64,000 nt of DNA from Trinickia terrae (GCF_005144415.1 NZ_SWJE01000002.1:261723-325722); one strand, 5' to 3'. Counted from the first letter of the stretch, positions 26,832 through 34,967 are shown. Program-made: numbers and translations. Notes: generated by a model not told the origin, from the sequence alone.

Positions 26832-26924
26832 TCCGCTCGCAGTTAGACCTGCACAAGGGCTTCTTGACCGGCAGTTTCAAGAAACCTTTTTTGCTCAATG
26901 GTCCCTTATGGGGCCATTTTTTTT
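26832..26924 (+). ncRNA. Candidate small RNA with tandem terminators
   Basis: Transcription from the promoter at 26797-26825 would begin near 26832. A stem GG-TTCTTGA/TCAAGAA-CC (26858-26886) runs into six T residues at 26887. A second stem AATGGTCCC/GGGGCCATT (26897-26918) runs into eight T residues. The surrounding genes are all on the minus strand, so these plus-strand terminators have no protein gene to serve. A 60- to 93-nt RNA is the simplest reading. It lies between two minus-strand genes, antisense to their intergenic leader. Confidence 0.45.
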
Positions 26925-26951
26925 GCCGAGTGCGCTTCGTCGTCGGAGCTT

Positions 26952-27431
26952 TCACGCAGCCTCACTTTCATCATCGGGCGCATTCTTCCGCCATTCAATG
27001 TCGTCGGTTAGGTCCATCGGGATATCTATCGGCTCTTCGCCCTCGTGGATGCCATTCCAGTGGTCTGCATCAAGCGACAACTGAAGTCCGTCTCCCACCA
27101 TTTGCTCGCGTCGGTTGATCAAGGACTTCAACATCTGATGCCGCGGAGCCTCGTCGATGTCGATCCACAACGTTAGTTGGACACCACGAACCGTCGAAGG
27201 CAAAGCGTGGTTCGCGCGATAAGGCTTGCCCGTCTTGGAGTCGGTCCGGAACTCCTGACGTGCCGCCTGCGCAAACTCCTTCGCGAGCATGTCAAACGGA
27301 TCACGAGGCTTCGGCAGTGGCCAACCACGTTCATTCGCGAACTTGGCGACCTTATGCATATCAACTTCCACTTCGCCCGTAGTTTCCTTGTAAAGCCGGA
27401 TCAAGCGCTGCATTTCTTGATGCTTATTCAC
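26952..27431 (-). CDS. Hypothetical protein downstream of the HTH-ImmA gene
   Basis: 159 residues from GTG 27431, with AAGGAG 6 nt before. It is helical and acidic at its end, with no recognised family. It starts 12 nt after the stop of the HTH-ImmA/IrrE gene, so they form one operon. Known two-gene modules of this kind pair an ImmA-like protease with a small partner or target; I infer a partner but cannot say which. Confidence 0.55.
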   Translation of the reverse strand: MNKHQEMQRLIRLYKETTGEVEVDMHKVAKFANERGWPLPKPRDPFDMLAKEFAQAARQEFRTDSKTGKPYRANHALPSTVRGVQLTLWIDIDEAPRHQMLKSLINRREQMVGDGLQLSLDADHWNGIHEGEEPIDIPMDLTDDIEWRKNAPDDESEAA

Positions 27432-27443
27432 AAAAGCTCCTTC

Positions 27444-28589
27444 TTAAGGCCCAACCGGGGCTACATCTCCCCACCCATCGACCATGGCGCCTGGTGCCAC
27501 AATTGATCGAATCTTCACCAAATGATTGCGGAATCGGTCGTATCGGCCGGTCCGATGCTGTAGCTGCCCGGCGATTAGACCAGGATGCACGTTTAGCGTT
27601 TTCGCAAACCCCAATAGGTCACGCTCAGCGAAGAACGGTGCTTTTCGTGCAATGAACGCATCCATTTTCTTACGAGGCACACAGAAGTCAGCGGCAGCGC
27701 CGTTCGCGACGCGCTCCTCTTCGGACACGGAATCGCCAGTCCCGGCGCGCTCACCCTCCAGTTCGGCATCCAAAATAATTGCATCTTTCCCGTGACCGCA
27801 TAACACATGCTCTAACTCGTGCCGAAGCACGAACCAGAAATTGTCTAGCCGATCATGACGCATCGTCATTCCGATAACCGGAGCGTGTTCATTGAGCCAC
27901 ATACAAACACCGTCAATTTTTGCCGATGCAAGCGATTCGACGATCACAAATCGGATTCCGCATTCAGCCAATATTCGCGGCACCTTTCTGGCCTCCTCGG
28001 CCGCAGCCAAGAGTTCCGAAAGGCGATCGATGGCTCGACGACCGGATTGCTGTGTGAACTTGGGCACAAGCATCTCGCTGGCAATTTCTTTGACCCGGTA
28101 AAGCCAGGCAATTTGAGGCGGCGTCGGGTCGCCATGCACCAAAGTCTTCTTTGCTGCGTGAGGCAACACTTCGATCAATTCGGGGGATTCGGCTTTAAAG
28201 AATTTCGACAACGCAGCCTCGACACGGGGTACGTCACGAGCGTCATCCGCATCGAGCCACCCGCGCTTTATCATCTCGGCAACCGGCAAGCCTCCAAACA
28301 ATTGAGCTCGCGTTGCACGTGCAGGATCGGGGCGAGCCGCGATCCGCGCTTTCGCCAAGTCATACGACTTCTGCAAGTCCAGAAATTCTTCCGCTGGAAC
28401 CTCAAAAATTTCTTCCAGCCAAATGGCCATCGCGGCGTCAACTGGCCGCTTGTCCGAAACCAGCCGATTGATGCTGCTGTCATCCACGCCCAAGATTACG
28501 GCGAGAACGCGCTTGGTCCAGCCACGCGTTTCGAGCAGTGCTCCGATGAACTGGCCAGGGGTTCGGTATTCTTTCGGGTCGATCTTCAT
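27444..28589 (-). CDS. XRE regulator fused to an ImmA/IrrE metallopeptidase
   Basis: 381 residues from ATG 28589. The N-terminal HTH (about 12-65) resembles HigA-type antitoxins (TPGQFIGALLETRGWTKRVLA). The C-terminal half is a COG2856/ImmA-IrrE peptidase with HELEHVLCGH at about 254-263, giving the zinc-binding HExxH. Such proteins sense stress and cleave repressors, or act as antitoxins. The perfect 15-bp inverted repeat just upstream is a likely autoregulatory operator. Confidence 0.85.
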   Translation of the reverse strand: MKIDPKEYRTPGQFIGALLETRGWTKRVLAVILGVDDSSINRLVSDKRPVDAAMAIWLEEIFEVPAEEFLDLQKSYDLAKARIAARPDPARATRAQLFGGLPVAEMIKRGWLDADDARDVPRVEAALSKFFKAESPELIEVLPHAAKKTLVHGDPTPPQIAWLYRVKEIASEMLVPKFTQQSGRRAIDRLSELLAAAEEARKVPRILAECGIRFVIVESLASAKIDGVCMWLNEHAPVIGMTMRHDRLDNFWFVLRHELEHVLCGHGKDAIILDAELEGERAGTGDSVSEEERVANGAAADFCVPRKKMDAFIARKAPFFAERDLLGFAKTLNVHPGLIAGQLQHRTGRYDRFRNHLVKIRSIVAPGAMVDGWGDVAPVGP

Positions 28590-28601
28590 AGTGTTTGCAG
28601 A

Positions 28602-28637
28602 ATATGCCAGTTTGCGCAAAAACGCAAACTGGCATAT
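28602..28637. promoter_or_regulatory. 15-bp perfect inverted repeat operator before HTH-ImmA
   Basis: CGCAAACTGGCATAT (28623-28637) is exactly mirrored at 28602-28616 across CAAAAA. The site ends 13 nt before the start codon on the minus strand and suits dimer binding by the HTH protein it precedes. Confidence 0.65.
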
Positions 28638-28765
28638 CTTCGCCACGAGGGTTGTGGTCACGGAGCAGCGGTTGGGACGATGCATACGACCAGACGGCGA
28701 CATCACACAGCGATTTTCGAATGCAAGCTCCTTGATCGGACCATTGCACCGCGCTATAAAATAGA

Positions 28766-28902
28766 CACCGTGCGCCGGTTTGCGGCCGACGCACGGTGCG
28801 TTACTCGTGCCTACCTCAGCCCCGGCCGGTTTGCCGCTCGAAACGACTCTGGCTGGGGCTTCCCATCACGGCACCCAGCGGGCAGGCATGCGCTGAGTGC
28901 CG
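28766..28902. other. Cluster of three consecutive stem-loops
   Basis: Within 137 nt there are three hairpins: CACCGTGCG/CGCACGGTG (28766-28798), AGCCCCGGCC/GGCTGGGGCT (28818-28860, one G-T pair), and CGGCAC-CAGCG/CGCTG-GTGCCG (28869-28902, one mismatch). None has a T-run. They fill the gap between the gene ending at 28962 and the ImmA promoter. A structured RNA, a single-strand origin or a recombination site are possible. Confidence 0.45.
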
Positions 28903-28961
28903 GTAGCTAATCTGTTGAACATCGATCCTCCCCTTTCTTCAATCTATGCCACCGCGTTAAA

Positions 28962-29588
28962 TCAAGAAGTGCCTACAAACGCAGCTGTCGCTGCGGCGGC
29001 TGGAGATTCTTGCGCTTGCTTCACTGCAGCCTGGTTCGCTGCCGCTTGTGCCGCCATCGCTTCGCGCGCCGCGACGATCTCGCTGTGAGCACCAATCTCG
29101 GCCGCCCGATCGACAAATCGGCCGTATAGCCCATCCTGGATGCGCCCCGTCGACCTTAGGTACTCCACCACGGCATTGGGGTTGGTGAGAAGGACATAGT
29201 GAAAGTCACCAGAAGGTCCAGGTTTCGCCCTAATAAACCAAAGCTCTTCCAGCGTCTTCATGCGTCGTCGCCAGGTGTCCACGGCCCGCTCGCCGGTGAA
29301 ACCTGCTTCGCTGGCGAACGTCGATGGATTTTCGATAGTGACGACTGGATGATCCGGCGAACGGGCCCACAGGCAAAAAAGCGTATGTCCGGCGGGCTGG
29401 CCCTTCGATAGCATGTCGATCGCCTGCATCACAATCGGCAGCGTGCGGGGGATCGAGATATAGCCGTCATTTTTTTTGCGATGCCACAGGTATGCCGGGG
29501 ACATCCCGGGAAAATGGACATCCATCAATTGTTGTGCACGCTCGGCCATCTTCAATCGCTTGGTCGTGCTTTGCTTTGGGGTGAGCAT
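28962..29588 (-). CDS. Plasmid-associated hypothetical protein
   Basis: 208 residues from ATG 29588, with GAGGAAA before it. It contains GHTLFCLWARSPDHPVV, EAGFTGERAVDTWRRRM and a winged-helix-like look, ending in an Ala/Gln-rich tail. I recall similar sequences on broad-host plasmids next to mobilisation genes but do not know the function. It is divergent from the MobC gene across a 607-bp gap. Confidence 0.55.
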   Translation of the reverse strand: MLTPKQSTTKRLKMAERAQQLMDVHFPGMSPAYLWHRKKNDGYISIPRTLPIVMQAIDMLSKGQPAGHTLFCLWARSPDHPVVTIENPSTFASEAGFTGERAVDTWRRRMKTLEELWFIRAKPGPSGDFHYVLLTNPNAVVEYLRSTGRIQDGLYGRFVDRAAEIGAHSEIVAAREAMAAQAAANQAAVKQAQESPAAAATAAFVGTS

Positions 29589-30195
29589 CGAATTTCCTCT
29601 ACGTCGGTGTTGATGCCATTGTCCGACGGCGCAAAGCACCTCGCAACGATTCGAGACGCGCGTCTGTATGGCACGACTGAAGCATCTAAAGTCTTGATTG
29701 GAATGACGGAGTTCCGCTTGAATTGTGTTTATTGATAGTAGGCAATCGCGCGAAACCGCGCAAGAATTTCTCATAACTCATTGTTCGTTTTCGGTGCTCC
29801 CGGTATTCCTGTGCTACCGTGCTCCAATGTGCTCCCGCTGCTCCAAGGGGATATGCAAGGGGAGCCTGAGATCTTTTAAGCGAACCATGAATTGCCTGAA
29901 CGCACGCCGTCAAGCGTGTCTGCGCGCTTTCGGACTGACATAGTCCGATCCGCAGTTCGAGGATGCCGCCCAAGCGGTATCCTCGCCGTTCGTCGGATGG
30001 CCCTTGCTTTCCATATAAATTCCGGTATTGGTATAGGAAGCCGAACAACGCACACCAAGCAAGGTCAACGTTTAACACGCACATGCCGCGTTAAACGATG
30101 TATCTGGGGTGCCAGTCCCTTGAAAGGCAGCACCGCCAAACAGACACGGACGCAGCAACGCACGGCCCAAATAACAACTAAAAACAGGAGCCAAT
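29589..30195. other. 607-bp non-coding gap before the mobilisation genes
   Basis: No supported gene is seen. The gap should hold the promoters of two divergent genes and, near its right end, the oriT candidate at 30069-30107. Confidence 0.45.
30069..30107. other. oriT candidate
   Basis: CGTTTAACACG (30069-30079) is mirrored by CGCGTTAAACG (30087-30097) with one mismatch and a 7-nt loop. CTGG follows at 30104-30107. An inverted repeat a few nt before a CTGG nick sequence resembles ColE1-type oriT. It lies about 90 nt before mobC and the relaxase. Confidence 0.45.
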
Positions 30196-30603
30196 ATGGA
30201 ACAGCAGCAGCATGAGGCACTCGCCTCCCACATCAAGAAGCAACCAGGCCAGAGCGGCATCGACGGCAACATCCAACGCCGTGATCAGCGCATTGATGTC
30301 CGCGTCAGTCCCGCCGAACGCGAGAAGATCGGCCAGCTCGCCCTCGAATCCGGCTATGGCAATCTGGCCCAATACCTTCGCGAAACCGCACTCGCCGGCC
30401 CCGCGTCGCTGTCCGGCGATGCCCATGTCGCATGGTTACAGGCGATCAATTTCATCGGCAACAACGTCGCCGAAATCGCCACCCTGCTACGGGATCGTCA
30501 GCAGCCCGACGATGACATGCTGATCGCGCTGCTCCAGCTTCAGGAATGTGCCGAATATGTCTGGAAGGAAGCGAAGCAAGGGAGAAGCACGGGCAACGCA
30601 TGA
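30196..30603 (+). CDS. mobC: MobC-like relaxosome accessory protein
   Basis: 135 residues. RRDQRIDVRVSPAEREKIGQLALESGYGNLAQYLRETAL, in pieces, is the ribbon-helix-helix start of MobC proteins, which bind oriT and help the relaxase. A helical C-terminal domain follows. Its stop TGA overlaps the relaxase ATG at 30600 (ATGA), indicating coupled translation. Confidence 0.75.
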   Translation: MEQQQHEALASHIKKQPGQSGIDGNIQRRDQRIDVRVSPAEREKIGQLALESGYGNLAQYLRETALAGPASLSGDAHVAWLQAINFIGNNVAEIATLLRDRQQPDDDMLIALLQLQECAEYVWKEAKQGRSTGNA

Positions 30604-31955
30604 TCGTCCGTGTTTTCAATGCGGGGATTTCGCGCGGCGAGTCCCCGGTCAAATATCTGATGGGCGGCCGTGATCATACCGGCCAGCCCCGTTCGGTTGC
30701 CCCGGAAGTGCTCGAAGGCAATCCCGACCTGACGGTCGCCATCATCAACGGCATCCGGCGTAAGCACAAATACGTGTCCGGCGCGATTGCATTTCGTGAT
30801 AACGAGAAGCCGACCCGCGAGCAGATGCGCGATGTTATCAAGTCGTTCAAACAGACCGTGTGCCCTGGTCTGAGTGGGGAAAACATGAATACGCTGTTCG
30901 TCCTGCATCAGGACAAGGGCAACATCGAAATTCGCTTCATCGTGCCGATGACGGAGATGAAGACCGGCAAACGCATGAACATCCATCCGCCCGGTCGACA
31001 GAGCATCCGACTGTATGAAGCCTTTACGCAGGTAACCAATCACCGACTCGACTATGCCCAGATCGTACCCGACCCGCTCAAGCTTGCCCTCAGCGACTTC
31101 GAACGATATACGACGGAAGGCACGAAAGATCGCAGCAACAAGGTATATCTGCATCGCCGTCTGACCAAAGCAATCCGCACCGGGCAGATTGCCGACCGCG
31201 ACCAGCTATGCGATTTCCTGTCGCGCGAATACGGGGTCGAGATCACCCGCAAAGGTAAGGACTATCTATCGATGAAGTTTCCGGGTGCAGAGAAAGCGAA
31301 ACGCTTTCGCGGCCCACTCTATCGTGCCGACGCAGACTACCGCGAGATCGTCAGACAAGCTCGCGGCAACCGGCAGGAGCAACGCCTATCGACCGCCGAA
31401 TACCAGCGGTCACAGGACATCCTGCAACAGCTTGTCGAAGAGCGTAGAGAGTTCAATGTCCGTGCCTACCTCACGTCTCGCATGCTGCGATCCCAACGAT
31501 TGCAGCAACGCCGAGAGGTGCAATTGCAGTCCGTGTCCCAGCCAACAATAACAACAACAAAGGAGAGCACCATGAAAGAGAAGACACCATCCCACGACAT
31601 CGTCCACCAGCAGAACGACTCATCACCGTCCAAATACGAGAACAAACCCAACGTGATGCGGACGATCAAGATGATGCGCGATCAGGCTGTCATCGGCGAC
31701 CGGGCCAACATGACGAGTGATTTTGGGATCGCTGGATTGATGACCGGTCTGTCGGACATCGAATCCAGCATCAATGCCGCGGTTGCCGAAATGAACAGCG
31801 CGAAAAGCCCTGAACAGAAGACCAATGCCGAGCGTAAGGTGATGGCCTTGATGGAGCGTAAGCGCCGACTGGAATTGCAGCTTGCTCAGGCCAGACAACG
31901 GCAGCTCAATATGACGAGCGGATCAGCTCGCGTTTCGGTGGATGGGACTCGCTAA
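30600..31955 (+). CDS. mobA: MOB-type relaxase (mobilisation nuclease)
   Basis: 451 residues. The start MIVRVFNAGISRGESPVKYLMG fits ColE1-like MbeA relaxases. At about residues 102-130 the sequence LFVLHQDKGNIEIRFIVP then TGKRMNIHPPG matches the family's third motif, but with HQDKGN-IE-R where relatives I recall have HREN or an extra His or Asn. A long charged C-terminal region has an internal Met that could give a shorter form. It should nick oriT and lead mobilisation using a helper conjugation system. Confidence 0.8.
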   Translation: MIVRVFNAGISRGESPVKYLMGGRDHTGQPRSVAPEVLEGNPDLTVAIINGIRRKHKYVSGAIAFRDNEKPTREQMRDVIKSFKQTVCPGLSGENMNTLFVLHQDKGNIEIRFIVPMTEMKTGKRMNIHPPGRQSIRLYEAFTQVTNHRLDYAQIVPDPLKLALSDFERYTTEGTKDRSNKVYLHRRLTKAIRTGQIADRDQLCDFLSREYGVEITRKGKDYLSMKFPGAEKAKRFRGPLYRADADYREIVRQARGNRQEQRLSTAEYQRSQDILQQLVEERREFNVRAYLTSRMLRSQRLQQRREVQLQSVSQPTITTTKESTMKEKTPSHDIVHQQNDSSPSKYENKPNVMRTIKMMRDQAVIGDRANMTSDFGIAGLMTGLSDIESSINAAVAEMNSAKSPEQKTNAERKVMALMERKRRLELQLAQARQRQLNMTSGSARVSVDGTR

Positions 31956-32010
31956 AGCTCACGCACTGACCGACCGATAAACATAAATTCTCGTGATCAA
32001 TGGAGACGAT

Positions 32011-32550
32011 ATGGAATTGCTCGGGTGGTGTTGGGTCGCTGTCAAGGTTCTTGTCCCTCTGTGGCTTGCATCACACATCATCCGCTGGTTTCTCCCTAGC
32101 GAAGTCGCAGATCGGCTTGAGATCGTGGATAACTTCATACTCGCACGGATCGCGTCGATTCCGGTTTTTCTCTCAAATGCGTGGCTCGTGTCGGCACAAA
32201 TTTGTTACTACGTAGGCAATTTCTTTGCCGTAGTCTTAATCGCTTTTGGGGCGGTCATCGTCGGTTATTCCATCTATCTGCAACGAGAGACCTTGCAGTT
32301 CAGTTTCGCCGGGGCATATCAGCTCGCAGGGCAACTTGCTGGTGACAAAGTGGCTTGGTCAGGAGCGACGATGCTCATCGCGGCAACCGTCGCCATTTGC
32401 AACATGTGGAAGCTGAATTTGGACAGAAAGCAGTATTTCGAGAAGCAAGAAAAAGAACTGCTTGAGCGCATCAAGAAAGAGGAAGAGGTACGTCGCGAGC
32501 AAATGAAGACGTATCACGTGCCTATGGAGCCGACCAAGCCATTTGAATAA
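32011..32550 (+). CDS. Inner-membrane protein of unknown function
   Basis: 179 residues from ATG 32011, preceded by GGAG; GTG 31993 is also in frame. Three or four hydrophobic segments occupy the first 130 residues and a strongly charged helix (KQEKELLERIKKEEEVRREQ) ends the protein in the cytoplasm. It follows the relaxase by 55 nt and may be co-transcribed. It could assist mobilisation, but this is inference. Confidence 0.5.
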   Translation: MELLGWCWVAVKVLVPLWLASHIIRWFLPSEVADRLEIVDNFILARIASIPVFLSNAWLVSAQICYYVGNFFAVVLIAFGAVIVGYSIYLQRETLQFSFAGAYQLAGQLAGDKVAWSGATMLIAATVAICNMWKLNLDRKQYFEKQEKELLERIKKEEEVRREQMKTYHVPMEPTKPFE

Positions 32551-32653
32551 ACGAATGTGAGAACGGCTTACCCACCGTTTCCTAGCTCGTGGCCCGCATA
32601 GGTGGCCGCTTCGAAAACCGTGGATAAGCCGTTCAGAATGGACTACAGAAGGG

Positions 32654-33178
32654 TTATCGCGACAACTGATTCACATAGTGCGTGGCGGCCTTGTCCAAGG
32701 CTTCGGCGATGTCGCGTGCTCCTTCACCTTTGATTTCCTTCGTGACGGCGATTTCCCTGCCTTTTGCCTCGATATAGACATAGGAATCCGTCGTGCTGAA
32801 CGGGCCGCGGTTTGCCTTGCGGATCGTGCTCTTCCAGCCGATATCGTTGAAATCACTGTAGGTCATAGCATGCCGTCCCCAACGAATGCCATTGCGCTCA
32901 ACGCTAATCGTCGCCATTGTCCAATTCAAGCGGTAGAACACAATGATCGGCAAGGCGAACACGACGAAGAATGCGAGCATGCCGAGGATGAAGCCATGGT
33001 CGGCACTGACGACCACGGAAGCCAGCAAACCGCCAATGAGCAAAATGACCGCAGGCACTGCAATCAGAAGGTCGGCGGCCGTGAAATTGATACGCCGTTG
33101 TCGGAACGTGATGGCGACGGTTCCATCCGGTCGGGTCGTCACCTGACAAGCCCGTTTAAAATTGATGGTGCTTTCCAT
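32654..33178 (-). CDS. Membrane protein with PH-like C-terminal domain
   Basis: 174 residues from ATG 33178, with AAAAGGAA before. Two membrane segments (LLIAVPAVILLIGGLLASVVV and FILGMLAFFVVFALPIIVFY in pieces) divide an N-terminal strand-rich part from a C-terminal part with RNGIRWGRHAMTYSDFNDIGW that resembles a bacterial PH-like fold. It follows 33189-33485 by 10 nt in the same operon as the metalloprotease. Confidence 0.5.
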   Translation of the reverse strand: MESTINFKRACQVTTRPDGTVAITFRQRRINFTAADLLIAVPAVILLIGGLLASVVVSADHGFILGMLAFFVVFALPIIVFYRLNWTMATISVERNGIRWGRHAMTYSDFNDIGWKSTIRKANRGPFSTTDSYVYIEAKGREIAVTKEIKGEGARDIAEALDKAATHYVNQLSR

Positions 33179-33188
33179 AGAATTCCTT

Positions 33189-33485
33189 TTATTGGTTCCG
33201 TGAACGCCTGCGAAGCAGGCGAATGCACTGCCAGATCAACCACGGCACCGTGGCGAGAGCCATACCGTAGTAGAGCCACGAGCCGAGTCGCAGATAGCCG
33301 AGGTCGCCTGCATACCGGTCAATCAGCCACATCGGAATGACGAACGGGAACAGGCGAAGCAACAACCACACGATCGCCAGCGGGTAGTCGATGACCGCTT
33401 TCCCGAGCCATTCACCCGCGTCAGTTACGTCAAGGGTTTCGACAATTCGGTCATTCCGCGAAATCTGCTTTTTCTCGACGGACAT
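33189..33485 (-). CDS. Small membrane protein
   Basis: 98 residues from ATG 33485, with GAGGAAA before. There are two membrane segments (VWLLLRLFPFVIPMWLI and WLYYGMALATVPWLIW) and a basic C-terminus. The start is 10 nt after the metalloprotease stop. Function unknown. Confidence 0.5.
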   Translation of the reverse strand: MSVEKKQISRNDRIVETLDVTDAGEWLGKAVIDYPLAIVWLLLRLFPFVIPMWLIDRYAGDLGYLRLGSWLYYGMALATVPWLIWQCIRLLRRRSRNQ

Positions 33486-33495
33486 GGTTTCCTCA

Positions 33496-34332
33496 CTATC
33501 GGGCGATGGTCATGTTTGCGATGACTGACATCGGCGGGTTCGCGTAGAGCGTCTTGAGAACGGGGTAAGCCCGGTCGGTACACAGTGCGCCGTTACAGTT
33601 GCCACCACTGCCTTCGCCGAAACCATCAAAGTGATTCGTCAGCCCGAGCGCATGCAGTAGTTCGTGCTCAACCAACGGCTCGAACGGCGCGCAGTTCGCG
33701 TTGCTGAAATCGACATCTACGTTGAACGTTGCTCGTGGATCGATAAGCGGGCTGGAATCCACTTCGACCTGCCAGTCCGAAGCCAACGGCGGATCGATGG
33801 AATATGTCGGATCGACCCAAAGCCCAAACATATTCAGTTTGTTGGCGTAGACCTCGCCGCAGTTGTTCGGCTCGGACGAACCTTGCGTCGGCGGCGTTTC
33901 GTTGTTGAAGACGATGCCCCGAGTGACGGATGCGGAATTCGTCGTCGCGGGAAGGCGGGTGAACAGCGTTTTGCCGGCCGCAGCCTCAAGGTTGTTCAGC
34001 GCCGCCGTCAACTCGGGCCGACCGCTCGTATCGAGAACCGGAATCCGGCCGTCGCGCTCGATGTTCCAGCGATAGGAATGCACCCCATCCACACCGCCCT
34101 TATACGGGTTGCCGACTGCGCCGTAAGCCTGCGAAGTGTCCCAGATCGGCGTGTTGCTCGTTGTGCCTTGGCTCGTGGCAATGTCGGCTCGAATTTGCGC
34201 GTCGGACGGCACAATCGATGCTGAGGCGCTGCTGCTCGATGAACTTGCCTGCCCGTTATTGCTGCTTCCGCCTCCACCACAGCCGGCCAATGACGCAGCC
34301 AGCACTGCTGCCACCACTACCTTCAAACGCAT
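33496..34332 (-). CDS. Lipoprotein zinc metalloprotease
   Basis: 278 residues from ATG 34332, with GGGGGCG before. LAASLAGC is a lipobox, so the protein should be anchored in a membrane facing the periplasm or outside. At about residue 221, HELLHALGLTNH gives the HExxHxxGxxxH metzincin-like zinc motif. CxG/C pairs suggest disulphides. It heads a three-gene operon with two membrane proteins and is divergent from the XRE regulator at 34476. Its target is unknown. Confidence 0.7.
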   Translation of the reverse strand: MRLKVVVAAVLAASLAGCGGGGSSNNGQASSSSSSASASIVPSDAQIRADIATSQGTTSNTPIWDTSQAYGAVGNPYKGGVDGVHSYRWNIERDGRIPVLDTSGRPELTAALNNLEAAAGKTLFTRLPATTNSASVTRGIVFNNETPPTQGSSEPNNCGEVYANKLNMFGLWVDPTYSIDPPLASDWQVEVDSSPLIDPRATFNVDVDFSNANCAPFEPLVEHELLHALGLTNHFDGFGEGSGGNCNGALCTDRAYPVLKTLYANPPMSVIANMTIAR

Positions 34333-34404
34333 TTCGCCCCCGCAGTTGATTAACTGGCACGGCACCGGCCATGCTCGGGGCAATCATAGCGTAAACTGTA
34401 ACCA

Positions 34405-34441
34405 TATCCCGCGTACTTATATCCCGTGTTTTCTTATCCCG
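34405..34441. repeat. Three tandem TATCCCG operator repeats at 15-bp period
   Basis: TATCCCG starts at 34405, 34420 and 34435, giving three near-identical 15-bp units. They sit between the divergent lipoprotein operon (34332) and the XRE gene (34476), a place for shared control. Confidence 0.6.
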
Positions 34442-34475
34442 TGGAGATTTATTCACTGCGGAGGAAACATTGGGC

Positions 34476-34754
34476 ATGGCAACCTCCTCGACATCCGGCC
34501 TCGACAAGGCAAAGCATCCCGTCCTAGTTGCATTTGGTGCGACAGTGCGACGGCGACGGAAACAGAAAGGCTTTTCACAAGAAGCCTTCGGTGACGCATG
34601 CGGCATTGATCGCAGCTACATGGGTGGCATTGAGCGTGGCGAGCACAACCTCGCGCTCGTCAACATCATGAAAATCATCCGAACGCTTGACGTTCGCCCG
34701 TCAGAATTCTTTGCCGACCTAGATAGGGTCGGGGACGAGAAAGCCAGCAAGTAG
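34476..34754 (+). CDS. XRE-family helix-turn-helix regulator
   Basis: 92 residues from ATG 34476, with GAGGA about 10 nt before. It has a single Cro/C1-type HTH (VRRRRKQKGFSQEAFG, then YMGGIERGEHN). It resembles the regulator at 9425-9667 in that segment. The tandem TATCCCG repeats upstream are the likely binding sites. It is the last gene of the element before the right attachment repeat. Confidence 0.8.
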   Translation: MATSSTSGLDKAKHPVLVAFGATVRRRRKQKGFSQEAFGDACGIDRSYMGGIERGEHNLALVNIMKIIRTLDVRPSEFFADLDRVGDEKASK

Positions 34755-34894
34755 GCTGTCTCGCTGATGCTTGATATACTTCGCCGCGGCTTGGGTTAGA
34801 TACCCACGCTTTTCACCCACACTTTCTTGCCTATTTTTTGTGCACAGGTGTGTGTGGATGTAGGATTGGCGGGGGTTTGCGGGATTCTGGATAG

Positions 34895-34914
34895 GATTCC
34901 CATCGCCCGCTCCA
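34895..34914. repeat. Right attachment repeat of the tRNA-Gly element
   Basis: An exact copy of the 20 nt that end tRNA-Gly at 14679-14698. It marks the right end of the element. The DNA immediately beyond it carries a terminator and returns to GC-rich core sequence. Confidence 0.88.
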
Positions 34915-34940
34915 CATTCGGCCGATGTCTGGCCACGAAG

Positions 34941-34967
34941 AAGCCGCCTCGCCGAAGGCGGCTTTTT
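34941..34967 (+). terminator. Original tRNA-Gly terminator, displaced by the element
   Basis: AAGCCGCCT (34941-34949) and AGGCGGCTT (34956-34964) form a 9-bp stem followed by T residues. It lies 26 nt after the right attachment repeat, where the tRNA terminator would have been before integration. Confidence 0.75.

Larger units (their letters stand above)
14624..34914. mobile_element. Integrative and probably mobilisable element in tRNA-Gly
   Basis: The element is bounded by the tRNA 3' end (14679-14698) and its exact 20-bp copy at 34895-34914. The integrase gene begins 109 nt after the tRNA. Contents are an AbiC-like protein, a plasmid-type replicase, a SIR2-HerA operon, a ParB/MT-A70 fusion, an HTH-ImmA protein, MobC plus relaxase, a metalloprotease operon and an XRE regulator. 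No type IV secretion genes are present, so transfer would need a helper. Base composition is lower in GC than the core genes to the right. Confidence 0.9.
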
